This document shows positions 1 through 6,615 of a stretch of 11,778 nt of DNA, piece by piece. This stretch comes from BMS3Abin12 sp964487445 (GTDB lineage: Bacteria; Pseudomonadota; Gammaproteobacteria; 21-64-14), in the NCBI GenBank assembly GCA_964487445.1, contig CAZAQG010000071.1, positions 1-11,778 on the forward strand. The letters run 5' to 3'. Each line of letters opens with the position of its first letter. The stretch's first letter is position 1. The notes beneath the pieces are model-generated. The model was not told the origin of the DNA. It did not search any database and saw only the letters and a list, made by a program, of their open reading frames with translations. Made by a program: the position numbers and the translations under genes.

Positions 1-53
1 TGCAGCGGCCTGCAAAGCCGTCCATCCCGGTTCGATTCCGGGCCTAGCCTCCA
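1..53 (+). tRNA. tRNA-Cys (anticodon GCA), 5' end outside window
   Basis: The window opens inside a tRNA. A 5-bp anticodon stem (5-9 with 17-21) encloses a 7-nt loop at 10-16 with anticodon GCA at 12-14. A T-arm follows with stem 26-30/38-42 and loop TTCGATT at 31-37. The 3' acceptor strand is 43-49, the discriminator T50, and an encoded CCA lies at 51-53. The 5' acceptor strand and D-arm are outside the window. The next tRNA downstream is Leu(TAA), the cysT-leuZ order of the glyW-cysT-leuZ operon in enterobacteria. Confidence 0.95.
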
Positions 54-262
54 TATTATACAATAACTTACGATAAGCACGGTCCGGCTTTTGGGCTCTG
101 GAAACCTACTAAAATAAGCCTCTGACACCCGTTATATAGTCGTGCAGGGTGTGTACTCCAGTTTCTGGGCTCGCTCGAACGATGGCTACAAAACGCCGGC
201 GCGGCAATACTTGGCATTATGTAATTAAACGCGCCGGGCTGCTGCCCAACCCCGTCTACCTG

Positions 263-284
263 ACTTTCGATACACTTTCGATAC
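263..284 (+). repeat. Exact 11-bp tandem duplication inside the integrase remnant
   Basis: The unit ACTTTCGATAC occurs at 263-273 and again at 274-284 with no spacer. Since 11 is not a multiple of 3, it shifts the reading frame. Deleting one copy joins LTFDT to EAEGDAYVARLEALL, a continuation that looks like native integrase sequence, so the duplication is probably the inactivating mutation. Confidence 0.9.
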
Positions 285-421
285 CGAGGCGGAGGGCGAT
301 GCCTATGTCGCCCGGTTGGAGGCATTGCTCGATAACGAGATCATCCCGCCGGGAACCCGTCCGGCCGATGGTCATCGAATCGCTCGCAAGTCCGCTCGCC
401 CATTGGCTCGGGTCGTTCCGG

Positions 422-427
422 TACAAT
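422..427 (+). promoter_or_regulatory. Possible -10 element for tRNA-Leu
   Basis: TACAAT lies 16 bases upstream of the first tRNA-Leu base (444) and is followed by a G/C-rich stretch, as in discriminator regions of stable-RNA promoters. The best -35-like match, TTGGCT at 403-408, leaves only a 13-bp spacer, so the promoter is incomplete by sigma-70 rules. The site lies inside the integrase remnant. A local promoter would be useful here because the gene is now separated from tRNA-Cys by 390 bp. Low confidence. Confidence 0.3.
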
Positions 428-443
428 CCGCTGTGCGTCCTGT

Positions 444-530
444 GCCCGGGTGGCGGAACAGGTAGACGCTGCGGACTTAAAATCCGCTGGCCTTACGGCC
501 ATGCCGGTTCGATTCCGGCCCCGGGCACCA
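444..530 (+). tRNA. tRNA-Leu (anticodon TAA)
   Basis: A complete 87-nt class II tRNA. The acceptor stem pairs GCCCGGG (444-450) with CCCGGGC (520-526), discriminator A527, encoded CCA 528-530. Anticodon stem GCGGA/TCCGC encloses loop CTTAAAA (476-482) with anticodon TAA at 478-480. A long variable arm (GGCC-TTAC-GGCC core) and a T-arm with TTCGATT loop follow. All arms pair and nothing is broken. Confidence 0.97.
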
Positions 531-627
531 TTAAAATCAATAGGTTAAATTAAGATAGCACGATAAGCTGGACCGTGGAATTGGGTTTTGCGCCACTGAT
601 ACAGTAGGCGGCCGCGAGAGGTGCACC

Positions 628-903
628 ATGGCGACCTTCGTGAGGCGTCAAGGTCCGGATGGCCGCAGGGTCTGGCAGGCCCGGCGGATCCGCAAACGCG
701 GGTATCCGCAGCAGACACGGACCTTCGATCTGAAAGCCGAGGCCGTGGCCTGGGCGCGGACCGTCGAGGCGGAAATGGCGTGCGGAAGGTTCATCTCGCG
801 CGCCGAGGCCGAAGCGACCACGCTGGCCGAGGCGATGGAACGGTATCGAGTGGAGGTAACCCCCCGCAAACGGGGCGAGGGGCAAGAGGAAAGACGAATC
901 CGG
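628..903 (+). pseudogene. N-terminal remnant of a second integrase, truncated by an IS
   Basis: ATG 628 has a good ribosome-binding site (GAGAGG at 616-621, 6 nt before). The first ~92 codons read like the N-terminus of a site-specific integrase: MATFVRRQGPDG, then WQARRIRKRGYPQQTRTF, then the acidic helix KAEAVAWARTVEAEM, then TLAEAMERYRVEVTP. This is the arm-type binding domain plus the start of the core-binding domain. The homology stops near 903, where the right end of an IS3-family remnant begins, and the frame then runs through antisense IS sequence to a stop at 1093-1095. The catalytic domain is missing. It lies directly 3' of tRNA-Leu and differs in sequence from the remnant at 182, so it marks a separate integration event. 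Confidence 0.75.
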
Positions 904-1215
904 TGTTTGTCAACGAAGTTGTCGCGTCCACTGATCATGCGACTTTGGGATCCTGGCTTTTCTCCGCCTGATTTTCCTTCGGTGGATTCAACCAGACCTC
1001 GGCAACGGGATTCCAGTTTCTCGTCTTGCCAGACCAGCGTTCCGGGTTACGCTTCCGTGCCGCTTCATACACGGCATCACGTTGCTTCTGAGTAGCATTG
1101 CATCGGCACCGCGATGACGCTGCTCTGGCGTGACGTAGCGAATGGCGCTGTGACGGTGCTCATGGTTGTACCACTGCACAAATCCGTGGACCCACCGCGG
1201 GCGCTCTTCCCGGCG
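904..1215 (-). mobile_element. Decayed right end of an IS3-family insertion sequence
   Basis: Read on the minus strand, this holds the C-terminal part of an IS3-type OrfB transposase followed by about 30 bp of non-coding sequence ending in ...TTGACAAACA at 904, a plausible IS terminus (IS3-family ends are TG...CA). The junction falls exactly where integrase homology stops. The left end, OrfA and most of OrfB are absent and I saw no second terminal repeat. The inner boundary near 1215 is only the point where I can no longer recognise transposase. Confidence 0.65.
935..1209 (-). pseudogene. IS3-family transposase (OrfB) C-terminal fragment, frameshifted
   Basis: From about 1209 downwards one frame gives EERPRWVHGFVQWYN, then HEHRHSAIRYVTPEQRHRG. 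This is the conserved end of the integrase-core (rve) domain of IS3 transposases, which usually reads like WVxxFVxWYNxEHRHSAIRFVTPxQRH. Near 1088-1091 the frame breaks by one base. The next frame continues RDAVYEAARKRNPERW, SGKTRNW, VWLNPPKENQA and stops at 935-937, matching the usual end of this family. The N-terminal helix-turn-helix and all three catalytic DDE residues are absent, so it is inactive. The reading upstream of 1209 is too degenerate to follow. Confidence 0.8.
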
Positions 1216-1417
1216 CAGGCCTGTACCTTCCTGGGAGCGACGCAAGCAAAACTGTGGGCTGCCATGTGCCGGCTTCACGGCGACGGGCTGGAAGGACCTG
1301 CTTATGGTCCGCGTTTGACAGACCTCTGAAGCCGACGGTCGCCTGCGGCTTGGAGCCACCCCGTTTCAGTGAACGGTTCACGATTTGGGCCGTGAGCCCC
1401 CGCCCGCGTGCCGGCAA
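1210..1417. other. Gene-free stretch between IS remnant and dinB 3' end
   Basis: I recognise no gene here. It may hold further degraded IS sequence. A 13-nt perfect inverted repeat GTGAAC-G-GTTCAC lies at 1369-1381. A loose stem (CCGTT at 1361-1365 with AACGG at 1372-1376) overlaps it. Neither has a T-tract, so a terminator for the converging dinB transcript is not supported. Confidence 0.5.
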
Positions 1418-2608
1418 TCACCCCTTCCGCCTGGGCACCCCGAAACCGACCGTTCCCTTTCCGAATTTGGCGGTTACCGCATCCAACGCCTGATAGATCC
1501 GTTCTTCTTTGGGTTTCGGGCCGGATTCCGTGTCCCCGAACAGGTCGCCCTGATCATCGGCACCGACATCGGCCTTCCAGCCGGCGATTCCGACTCCCAG
1601 CAGCCGGACGGGTCGCCCCGACCAGCCGCCGGTTTGGAAGAGCGCCCAGCCCTCCCGGAAGATGACCTGGTCGCGTGCGGTGGGTACCGACAGCGTGCGG
1701 GTGCGGGTATGGGTCTCGAAACCTTCGAGGCGGACCTTGAGGGTGACCACCGTCCCCTTGAGTCCCTCCCGCCGGGCCACGTGTCCTACTTCCTGGGCCG
1801 CCCAGCGGAGCGTGTCGCGCAGCACATCGAGGTCGCGGATGTCCTCCTCGAACGTGATTTCCTTCGAGATCGATTTGCGCGAGGCCTCGGGGTTTACGGT
1901 GTCCGAGGCGATGCCCCGGCACCGTTCATAGAGGCGGGCTCCGGCCACGTGGCCCAACCGGCGGCGAAGTTCCTCGATCGGCGCCCGGCGTACGTCACCG
2001 ACCGTGCGCAGTCCCATCCGTTCCAGCGCGCGGGCGGTCTTCGCACCGACCCCGTGCAACACCGGGAGCGGCATCGGGTCGAGGAAGTCCTGCACCCCTT
2101 CGCGCGGGATCACCGTCAACCCATCGGGCTTGCGGTGCTCGGAAGCAAGCTTCGCAACCAGGCGGTTGGGCCCGATCCCGACCGATGCGCTCAGTCCCAC
2201 CGCTTCCCGGACGGCGTCTCTGGCGCGGCGGCCGATCGCCTCCGGAGACCCGAACAGCCTCTCCAGGCCGGAGACGTCCAGATAGGCCTCATCGATGGAA
2301 ACCGGCTCCACCAGCGGAGAAATCGTGGCCAAGGCCGCCAGGACCTCGCGCGAAACCGCCGCATAGACGGCCATGCGCGGACGCACGTAGACCGTCTCCG
2401 GCGGCAAACGGCGCGCGGCCTCGGAGATGGGCATCGCGGAATGCACGCCATAGCGTCGGGCTTCATACGAACAGGCCGCCACCACACCGCGTCGGCCGGG
2501 CTCTGCGCCGACCACAACGGGACGCGCACGATACTCCGGCCGGTCGCGCTGTTCGACGGACGCGAAGAAGGCGTCGAGATCGGCGTGCAGGATGAGACGC
2601 TGGCGCAT
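1418..2608 (-). CDS. dinB: DNA polymerase IV (Y-family translesion polymerase)
   Basis: A 396-aa protein of typical Pol IV length, which copies past DNA lesions with low fidelity. The N-terminal catalytic motif LHADLDAFFASVEQRD carries metal ligand D10. SIDEAYLDVSG has D106 and E107, the second catalytic pair. YEARRYGV (48-55) is the conserved fingers/palm motif. SVGIGPNRLVAKLASEHRKPDG and the helix-hairpin-helix segment LHGVGAKTARALERMGLRTVGD follow, then the little-finger domain. QGDLFG at 353-358 fits the beta-clamp-binding motif, placed about 40 residues before the C-terminus. The ATG at 2608 was chosen because the family N-terminus begins there. The frame stays open upstream to 2890, but that stretch is antisense-free shadow of the permease gene. 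It starts 16 bp after the permease stop, so the two are probably cotranscribed. I see no LexA box or strong ribosome-binding site in that gap. Confidence 0.96.
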   Translation of the reverse strand: MRQRLILHADLDAFFASVEQRDRPEYRARPVVVGAEPGRRGVVAACSYEARRYGVHSAMPISEAARRLPPETVYVRPRMAVYAAVSREVLAALATISPLVEPVSIDEAYLDVSGLERLFGSPEAIGRRARDAVREAVGLSASVGIGPNRLVAKLASEHRKPDGLTVIPREGVQDFLDPMPLPVLHGVGAKTARALERMGLRTVGDVRRAPIEELRRRLGHVAGARLYERCRGIASDTVNPEASRKSISKEITFEEDIRDLDVLRDTLRWAAQEVGHVARREGLKGTVVTLKVRLEGFETHTRTRTLSVPTARDQVIFREGWALFQTGGWSGRPVRLLGVGIAGWKADVGADDQGDLFGDTESGPKPKEERIYQALDAVTAKFGKGTVGFGVPRRKG

Positions 2609-2624
2609 GGAACCGGTCGATCCG

Positions 2625-3683
2625 TCAGTCGCCGTTGCTTTCCAATGCGGCGCGCGGGGCGACGCGCAGGCGGTAGTAGGCGATGGAGAGCGCCCAGGTG
2701 GCGAGCATGATGAGGACGACGGCAAACCCGATGGTGCCGAAGTCGAGATTGTCCAGCCAGGCCCGGAACGCGCCCTTGACGCCGAGGCCCGGGCCGAGGA
2801 TCTGCAGCCATTCCAGGGTGCCGATGACCAGTGCGACGCACACCGCCATGGCGGTGATGATGGTGTTGAAGTACAGCCGACGCAACGCATCGGACAAGGC
2901 CCAGTGGTAGGCGCGCAGCATGACCAGCCCGTCCAGCGAATCCATCAGGGTCATACCCGCGGTGAACAGGAAGGGGAAGATCATGATGCCCCAGAGCGGG
3001 AAGGTGGACGTGGTGGCCAGGGTGGCCGAAATGCCGAGGATGGCGATCTCGGTGGCGGTGTCGAAGCCGAGGCCGAAGAGCACGCCGACGGGGTACATGT
3101 GCCAGCTCCGGCTCACACGCCGGAACAGGAAGCGGAAGAGGCCGGCGAAAAACCCGCGTTGATCGAGCAGGGCGTCGATGCTCTCCTCGCGCAGGGCCTG
3201 CGTGCCGCGCCCTCGGCGGTAGTCGCGGTATACCTTCACCATCTGCCAGAGGACGACGAGATTGATCAGGCCGATGAGGGTCAGGAAAGCGGCCGAGACG
3301 CCGGTGCCGAAGATCCCGCCGAATTTGGAAAACTCGCCGAATTGCGACTTGAAGCCGCGCGCGCTCAGGGCGATCACGGCGGACAGGGCGATGACGACGG
3401 TGGAGTGGCCGAGCGCGAAGAAGAAGCCGACCGCGACCGGTCGCCTGCCCTCCTGGCGCAGCTTGCGGGTGACGTTGTCGATGGCGGCCACATGGTCGAC
3501 GTCGAAGGCGTGGCGGGCACCGAATACCCAGGCCAGCCCGGCCAGGCCGAGGATGCCGGGCTGGATCGCGGCCAGACCGAAGGCGGCGAGCCAGGACGCG
3601 AGGTTGACCACGAACAGCGTGAGCAGCAGCACGGCCAGCGGGCGGCGCGGGATGCCGTGCAGCACCTGTTCCAGATAGCTCAT
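2625..3683 (-). CDS. NiCoT-family nickel/cobalt permease (HoxN/NixA type)
   Basis: A 352-aa polytopic inner-membrane protein that imports Ni2+ and/or Co2+. All four NiCoT signatures are visible: RHAFDVDH at 57-64 (the metal-recognition HX4DH motif in transmembrane segment 2), LGHSTVV at 91-97, LGFDTATE at 205-212 and GMTLMDSLDG at 243-252. About eight hydrophobic segments fit the family. Sequence alone does not separate nickel from cobalt preference. The start ATG at 3683 overlaps the stop of the upstream hypB-like frame (ATGA), which suggests translational coupling. dinB follows after 16 bp. HypB is a nickel-handling GTPase for hydrogenase maturation, so the neighbour supports nickel as the natural substrate. 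Because hypB is dead here, imported metal must serve other enzymes such as urease, a hydrogenase encoded elsewhere, or cobalamin synthesis. Confidence 0.95.
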   Translation of the reverse strand: MSYLEQVLHGIPRRPLAVLLLTLFVVNLASWLAAFGLAAIQPGILGLAGLAWVFGARHAFDVDHVAAIDNVTRKLRQEGRRPVAVGFFFALGHSTVVIALSAVIALSARGFKSQFGEFSKFGGIFGTGVSAAFLTLIGLINLVVLWQMVKVYRDYRRGRGTQALREESIDALLDQRGFFAGLFRFLFRRVSRSWHMYPVGVLFGLGFDTATEIAILGISATLATTSTFPLWGIMIFPFLFTAGMTLMDSLDGLVMLRAYHWALSDALRRLYFNTIITAMAVCVALVIGTLEWLQILGPGLGVKGAFRAWLDNLDFGTIGFAVVLIMLATWALSIAYYRLRVAPRAALESNGD

Positions 3684-4115
3684 CGGCTTCCCTCGGGGAA
3701 GAGGGTGCCGCCGTCGGCCTCCTCGTCCATCACCCGGGCGATGGTTTCAAAGGCATACTTCGCGACGGTCCCTTTCATCCGGCGATCGGGTTCTTCGCCG
3801 TCGCGCGCAGACGGACTCGGGGTTTCGATGCCCGGATTGAGACGGCGCACATACCTGAAGCAGGCGTCGGTGTCGAAGTCGATGTACGGCGGCATCAGAT
3901 CGGAGGCGTGGAACCTGTCCGGGTGTTCGAGCGGTTTGTCGTCACCCTTCGTGACGGAGAGGATGACGATTTTATGCGCCTCACCGAGATTGAAAGCCGA
4001 CGGGGCAAACGAGGTTTCCGATGTTCTCGGGCGCATGCCCGACTCTATGCGTGTCGAGGCGGCAACCCTTTCCCGTGTCGACCTGGATCGCTGGTGCGGC
4101 TTGCAGCCGGAATGA
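3680..4115 (-). pseudogene. hypB: hypB remnant (hydrogenase nickel-incorporation GTPase)
   Basis: Two frames together give a shortened HypB G-domain. The first frame reads APAIQVDTGKGCRLDTHRVGHA, matching the region usually like AIQITTGSACHLDAHMV, then jumps to ENIGNLVCP, with about 17 expected residues missing. An extra base at about 4001 shifts the frame. The second frame continues SAFNLGEAHKIVILSVTKGDDKP, HPDRFHASDLM, PPYIDFDTDACFRYVRRLNPGIE and SARDGEEP. The NKxD guanine-specificity motif expected between DLM and PPY is deleted, and the P-loop and metal-binding N-terminus are absent. It therefore cannot bind GTP. The second frame stays open to 3680 and overlaps the permease start by 4 bp, so it may still be translated as a 160-aa frame from 4162 or an internal start. 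The remnant points to a lost hydrogenase-maturation locus. Confidence 0.85.
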
Positions 4116-4438
4116 GGTAAATTTAGCAGAGTACGGTGAATTTGGCCATGATCGATGCTCACCCGATGACTCGTGAAGTGGTGCGAGGCCTTGCAGGGTG
4201 CGGCTTTCGGCGTCGCACACGATCATCACGTCGGTCATGGATGATTGCGCGCCGGCGTGAGACTCCGCGTCGGCCCTTGCGTGTAAACAAACGGTTGCAT
4301 TGTGAATCTAAGACCGTTTACCCTCTAGCTTGTCTTGTGCATTGTTTTTTTTGTGCTTGCTGGGGCGGAAACCGGAAACAGGGCACGGTTCCTGTGAGCG
4401 GGATCGTCGGCAGCGGCGATGGAAACAGGTGTCGCAGC
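4116..4438. other. Divergent intergenic region between hypB remnant and amidase
   Basis: I recognise no gene. About 4270-4360 is clearly A/T-richer than its surroundings and contains an 8-base T run at about 4345-4352 plus the inverted repeat described separately. A weak sigma-70-like pair for the amidase is TTGCAT (4295-4300) and TACCCT (4319-4324) with an 18-bp spacer. Short minus-strand frames here lack recognisable domains. Confidence 0.4.
4289..4319. promoter_or_regulatory. 7-bp inverted repeat, possible operator upstream of the amidase
   Basis: AAACGGT at 4289-4295 is mirrored by ACCGTTT at 4313-4319, with 17 bp between the arms and arm centres 24 bp apart, a little over two helical turns. 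It lies in the A/T-rich part of the divergent intergenic region and overlaps the candidate -35 and -10 boxes. This geometry suits a dimeric regulator, but no regulator gene lies nearby. Confidence 0.3.
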
Positions 4439-5806
4439 GTGCAGGATGGGAGTGGAGTTCGGGCACTCGGCAAGAGATCCGGTCCGGGCTGCGGGACGGG
4501 CACATGGCGTTGGCTTCTCCTTGCCTGGGTCCTGGCGGCACCGGCTGCAACGGCCGGCACACGGCCCGGCACCTTGACGATTCGAGTCCGGCACGGTGCG
4601 ACGATCGCCGTCCTCGCGGTACGCGGGCCCGCCACCTATCGTTGGGCTTCCTCCGATCGTCCGCCGCGATTGGTGCTGGATCTCCAAGGCCCGATGCGCG
4701 GCGCGGCTTTCCATTCGGTGCCGACGGGTGTCGTGCGCAGCGTGCACGTCGGGGTGCACGGCGATCACGACCTGCGGTTGGTGTTCGATCTTCACCGCGC
4801 GACCCCGGTCCGGGTGACGGTGCGGCGGGGGGGCGGGCACACCATGCACTTGCGGATCGTCTTCGGAAAGGAGGCGATGCCCGCCTTGGTGCGTCGCACG
4901 CCCGCGCGCCGGGCGGACCACCCTCGGGCGGTACTGCGCGCGGGCGTGCGCACCGGGCCGGTGATCGTCGCCGTCGATCCCGGTCATGGCGGCATCGATC
5001 CCGGGACCACGGGAGCGGGCGGGTTGCACGAGAAGACCGTGACGCTCGCCATCGGGCGCATGGTGGCGCGCAGGATCGACGCCACCCCGGGAATGCGCGC
5101 CGTTCTTACACGCGATGGAAACTATTACGTCAGCCTGCGTGAGCGCGTGCTCGATGCGCAGCGACACCACGCCGATCTGTTCGTCTCGATCCACGCCAAC
5201 TCGTTTCCCCGCTCTCCGGGGATCGCGGGGGGCGCCGTGTATATGCTGTCCGAGCACGGCGCGAGCGACGCCGAGGCGAGGATGCTGGCGCGCGCGGAGA
5301 ACGCCGCGGATCCGACCATCGACGGGGTGCATTTTTCGCACGACGACCGACGCCTCAACTACGTGCTCACCGACCTGCTCCAGAATCAGGCGATCGCCGC
5401 CGGCGATCGGCTCGGGGGTGACATCCTGCGCCACCTCGCGCGGGTCGAGCCGCTGTATGAGCCGCGCGTGCAACGAGCCAACTTCGAGGTACTGCGTGAC
5501 CCGATGATTCCGTCGGTGCTGGTGGAGACGGCGTTTCTGTCGAACCCGCGCCAGGATCGCCAACTGCACGAACGGCGCTTCCTGGAGGGGTTGGCGGACG
5601 CTATCTATGGCGGGATCCGCGAGTACGTGCGCACTCATTTCCCGGGGCGCGGCACCCGCGAGTACGTGGTGCGCAATGGGGATACCCTCTCGGCCATCGC
5701 GGTGCGCTCGGGGGTGAGCCTCCGCCGTCTGCAGGCGTTCAATCACCTCTCGGGGAGCGACATCGCCGCCGGGCAGGTCCTGCGGATCCCGCCGGGTTCG
5801 GGGTAG
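4439..5806 (+). CDS. Periplasmic N-acetylmuramoyl-L-alanine amidase (AMIN-Amidase_3-LysM)
   Basis: Using the GTG at 4439 the product is 455 aa. This zinc amidase cuts the bond between MurNAc and L-Ala, removing stem peptides during cell separation. A signal sequence is visible at WRWLLLAWVLAAPAATA (23-39). An AMIN domain for cell-wall targeting spans about 44-142, and the catalytic Amidase_3 domain about 175-398. Zinc ligands are H183 (DPGHGG), E198 (GLHEKT) and H252 (SIHANSF), and the catalytic Glu is E363 (VLVETAFLSNP). A LysM glycan-binding domain closes the protein (YVVRNGDTLSAIA to QVLRIP, 409-451). The architecture matches AmiB/AmiC-type proteins, and I cannot choose between those names. 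The true start is uncertain: the frame is open from 4136, GTG 4394 is an alternative, and no strong ribosome-binding site marks either. No twin-arginine motif is evident. The RlpA-like gene follows on the same strand 83 bp downstream. Confidence 0.93.
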   Translation: MQDGSGVRALGKRSGPGCGTGTWRWLLLAWVLAAPAATAGTRPGTLTIRVRHGATIAVLAVRGPATYRWASSDRPPRLVLDLQGPMRGAAFHSVPTGVVRSVHVGVHGDHDLRLVFDLHRATPVRVTVRRGGGHTMHLRIVFGKEAMPALVRRTPARRADHPRAVLRAGVRTGPVIVAVDPGHGGIDPGTTGAGGLHEKTVTLAIGRMVARRIDATPGMRAVLTRDGNYYVSLRERVLDAQRHHADLFVSIHANSFPRSPGIAGGAVYMLSEHGASDAEARMLARAENAADPTIDGVHFSHDDRRLNYVLTDLLQNQAIAAGDRLGGDILRHLARVEPLYEPRVQRANFEVLRDPMIPSVLVETAFLSNPRQDRQLHERRFLEGLADAIYGGIREYVRTHFPGRGTREYVVRNGDTLSAIAVRSGVSLRRLQAFNHLSGSDIAAGQVLRIPPGSG

Positions 5807-5889
5807 AGGACCCCCGGAGGGCGTTCAGATTCCGCAGGCGGTGCCGATCGAACGGGCGGGGTGCAGGTTTGCAAACGCTTTTGTGGGGT

Positions 5890-6573
5890 ATGATCGTGCG
5901 GCAGACACTGCTTCGGGGGCGCAACTTCACTGTATCGATCGCGTTGGCGGCGGCGGTACTGTCGGGCTGCGCAGGGGTCCCGCGCACGCCCCGGGAGGGC
6001 GCCGGCGGCGGACACCGCTATTGCGTGAAGGGCTACGGCTGCTATCGGGCACTGGCGAGCGCCGCGGGTTACGACCGCGTCGGGATCGCCTCCTGGTACG
6101 GAGTCGGTGACGCGGGCAAGCCCACGGCGAGCGGCGCGCCTTATGACCCCGGCGCGATGACCGCGGCCAGCAAGGAGCTGCCGTTCGGCACCTGGGTACG
6201 GGTCACCGACCTCGATAACGGCCGCCAGGCGGTGGCTATGGTCAACGACCGCGGCCCGTTCCACGGCGGGCGCATCCTGGACGTCTCGGTGGCGGTGGCA
6301 CGGCGGCTGGCGATGATCGGGCCGGGGACCGCGCACGTGCGCGTGAGCGCCATCCCCGAGGAGCGGCTCGACGAGGTGCAGCGCGAGGCGGCGCAACGCG
6401 ACGCGCAACTGGCCGTGCATTACCGGAGTCGGCACCCGGTGATCCACCTGTTGGTCGGGGGGGTGGGACTGGCCGCGCGCGGTGGATTCCATGTCGTGCG
6501 CGACGGGGTGGGTCTGGGTCTGGGGCTGGGGCTGGACATCACCGGCGACGTGCTCCGCGCAATACTGCCCTGA
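5890..6573 (+). CDS. rlpA: RlpA-like septal lipoprotein / lytic transglycosylase, without SPOR domain
   Basis: From ATG 5890 the product is 227 aa. A lipoprotein signal ends in the lipobox LSGC, with C27 the lipidated cysteine, so it should be membrane-anchored and face the periplasm. The double-psi beta-barrel of RlpA spans about 65-155. It contains GIASWYG, GKPTASGAPYDPGAMTAASK, LPFGTWVRVTDLDNGR, and NDRGPFHGGRILDVS with D120 and H125 in the conserved active-site segment. Known RlpA enzymes cleave glycan strands stripped of stem peptides. The usual C-terminal SPOR domain is absent. Instead residues 180-227 form a Gly/Leu/Val-rich tail with GLGLGLGL. A TTG at 5869 would add 7 residues, but ATG gives the better signal peptide. 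The amidase just upstream would make the substrate, so shared function is likely. Confidence 0.9.
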   Translation: MIVRQTLLRGRNFTVSIALAAAVLSGCAGVPRTPREGAGGGHRYCVKGYGCYRALASAAGYDRVGIASWYGVGDAGKPTASGAPYDPGAMTAASKELPFGTWVRVTDLDNGRQAVAMVNDRGPFHGGRILDVSVAVARRLAMIGPGTAHVRVSAIPEERLDEVQREAAQRDAQLAVHYRSRHPVIHLLVGGVGLAARGGFHVVRDGVGLGLGLGLDITGDVLRAILP

Positions 6574-6615
6574 AACCGCCCGGTGCGGGCGCCGTCGCCG
6601 AGGGGCGGCGGGGTA

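Larger units (their letters stand above)
182..443 (+). pseudogene. Frameshifted N-terminal remnant of a tyrosine-type phage/island integrase
   Basis: An ATG at 182 opens a frame beginning MATKRRRGNTWHYVIKRAG and reaching PVYLTFDT. This resembles the N-terminal arm-type DNA-binding segment of tyrosine recombinases. The frame is broken by an exact 11-bp tandem duplication at 263-284. Removing one copy restores a sensible continuation (TEAEGDAYVARLEALLDNEI, then IPPGTRP) that runs to the tRNA-Leu gene and stops inside it at 463-465. The catalytic domain with the R-H-R-Y residues is absent, so the product cannot recombine DNA. Its position just 3' of tRNA-Cys, pointing away from it, is the usual place for the integrase of an element inserted at a tRNA 3' end. 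The assignment rests on motif recognition of a short fragment. Confidence 0.7.

Noticed and set aside
31..522. Shared TTCGATTCCGG in both tRNA genes taken as attachment-site repeats
   Set aside because: This is the T-arm common to many tRNAs. I found no copy of either tRNA 3' end elsewhere in the window to act as the second att site.
1369..1381. Palindrome GTGAAC-G-GTTCAC as a dinB terminator
   Set aside because: With a 1-nt centre it cannot form an RNA hairpin of useful length, and no T-tract follows.
1385..2710. Long plus-strand open frame of 441 codons
   Set aside because: It lies antisense to dinB, has no recognisable domain and is Arg/Gly/Pro-rich, as expected of a high-GC shadow frame.
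2609..2890. N-terminal extension of dinB by 94 codons
   Set aside because: The extension overlaps the permease gene in another frame, and the Y-family N-terminus begins at the ATG at 2608.
2592..4115. Long plus-strand open frame of 507 codons
   Set aside because: Antisense to the nickel permease and the hypB remnant. Its low-complexity E/G/D/Q-rich translation mirrors hydrophobic codons on the other strand.
4325..5746. Minus-strand open frame of 473 codons
   Set aside because: Antisense to the amidase, whose zinc ligands and LysM domain are unmistakable. The translation is His/Arg-rich with no family resemblance.
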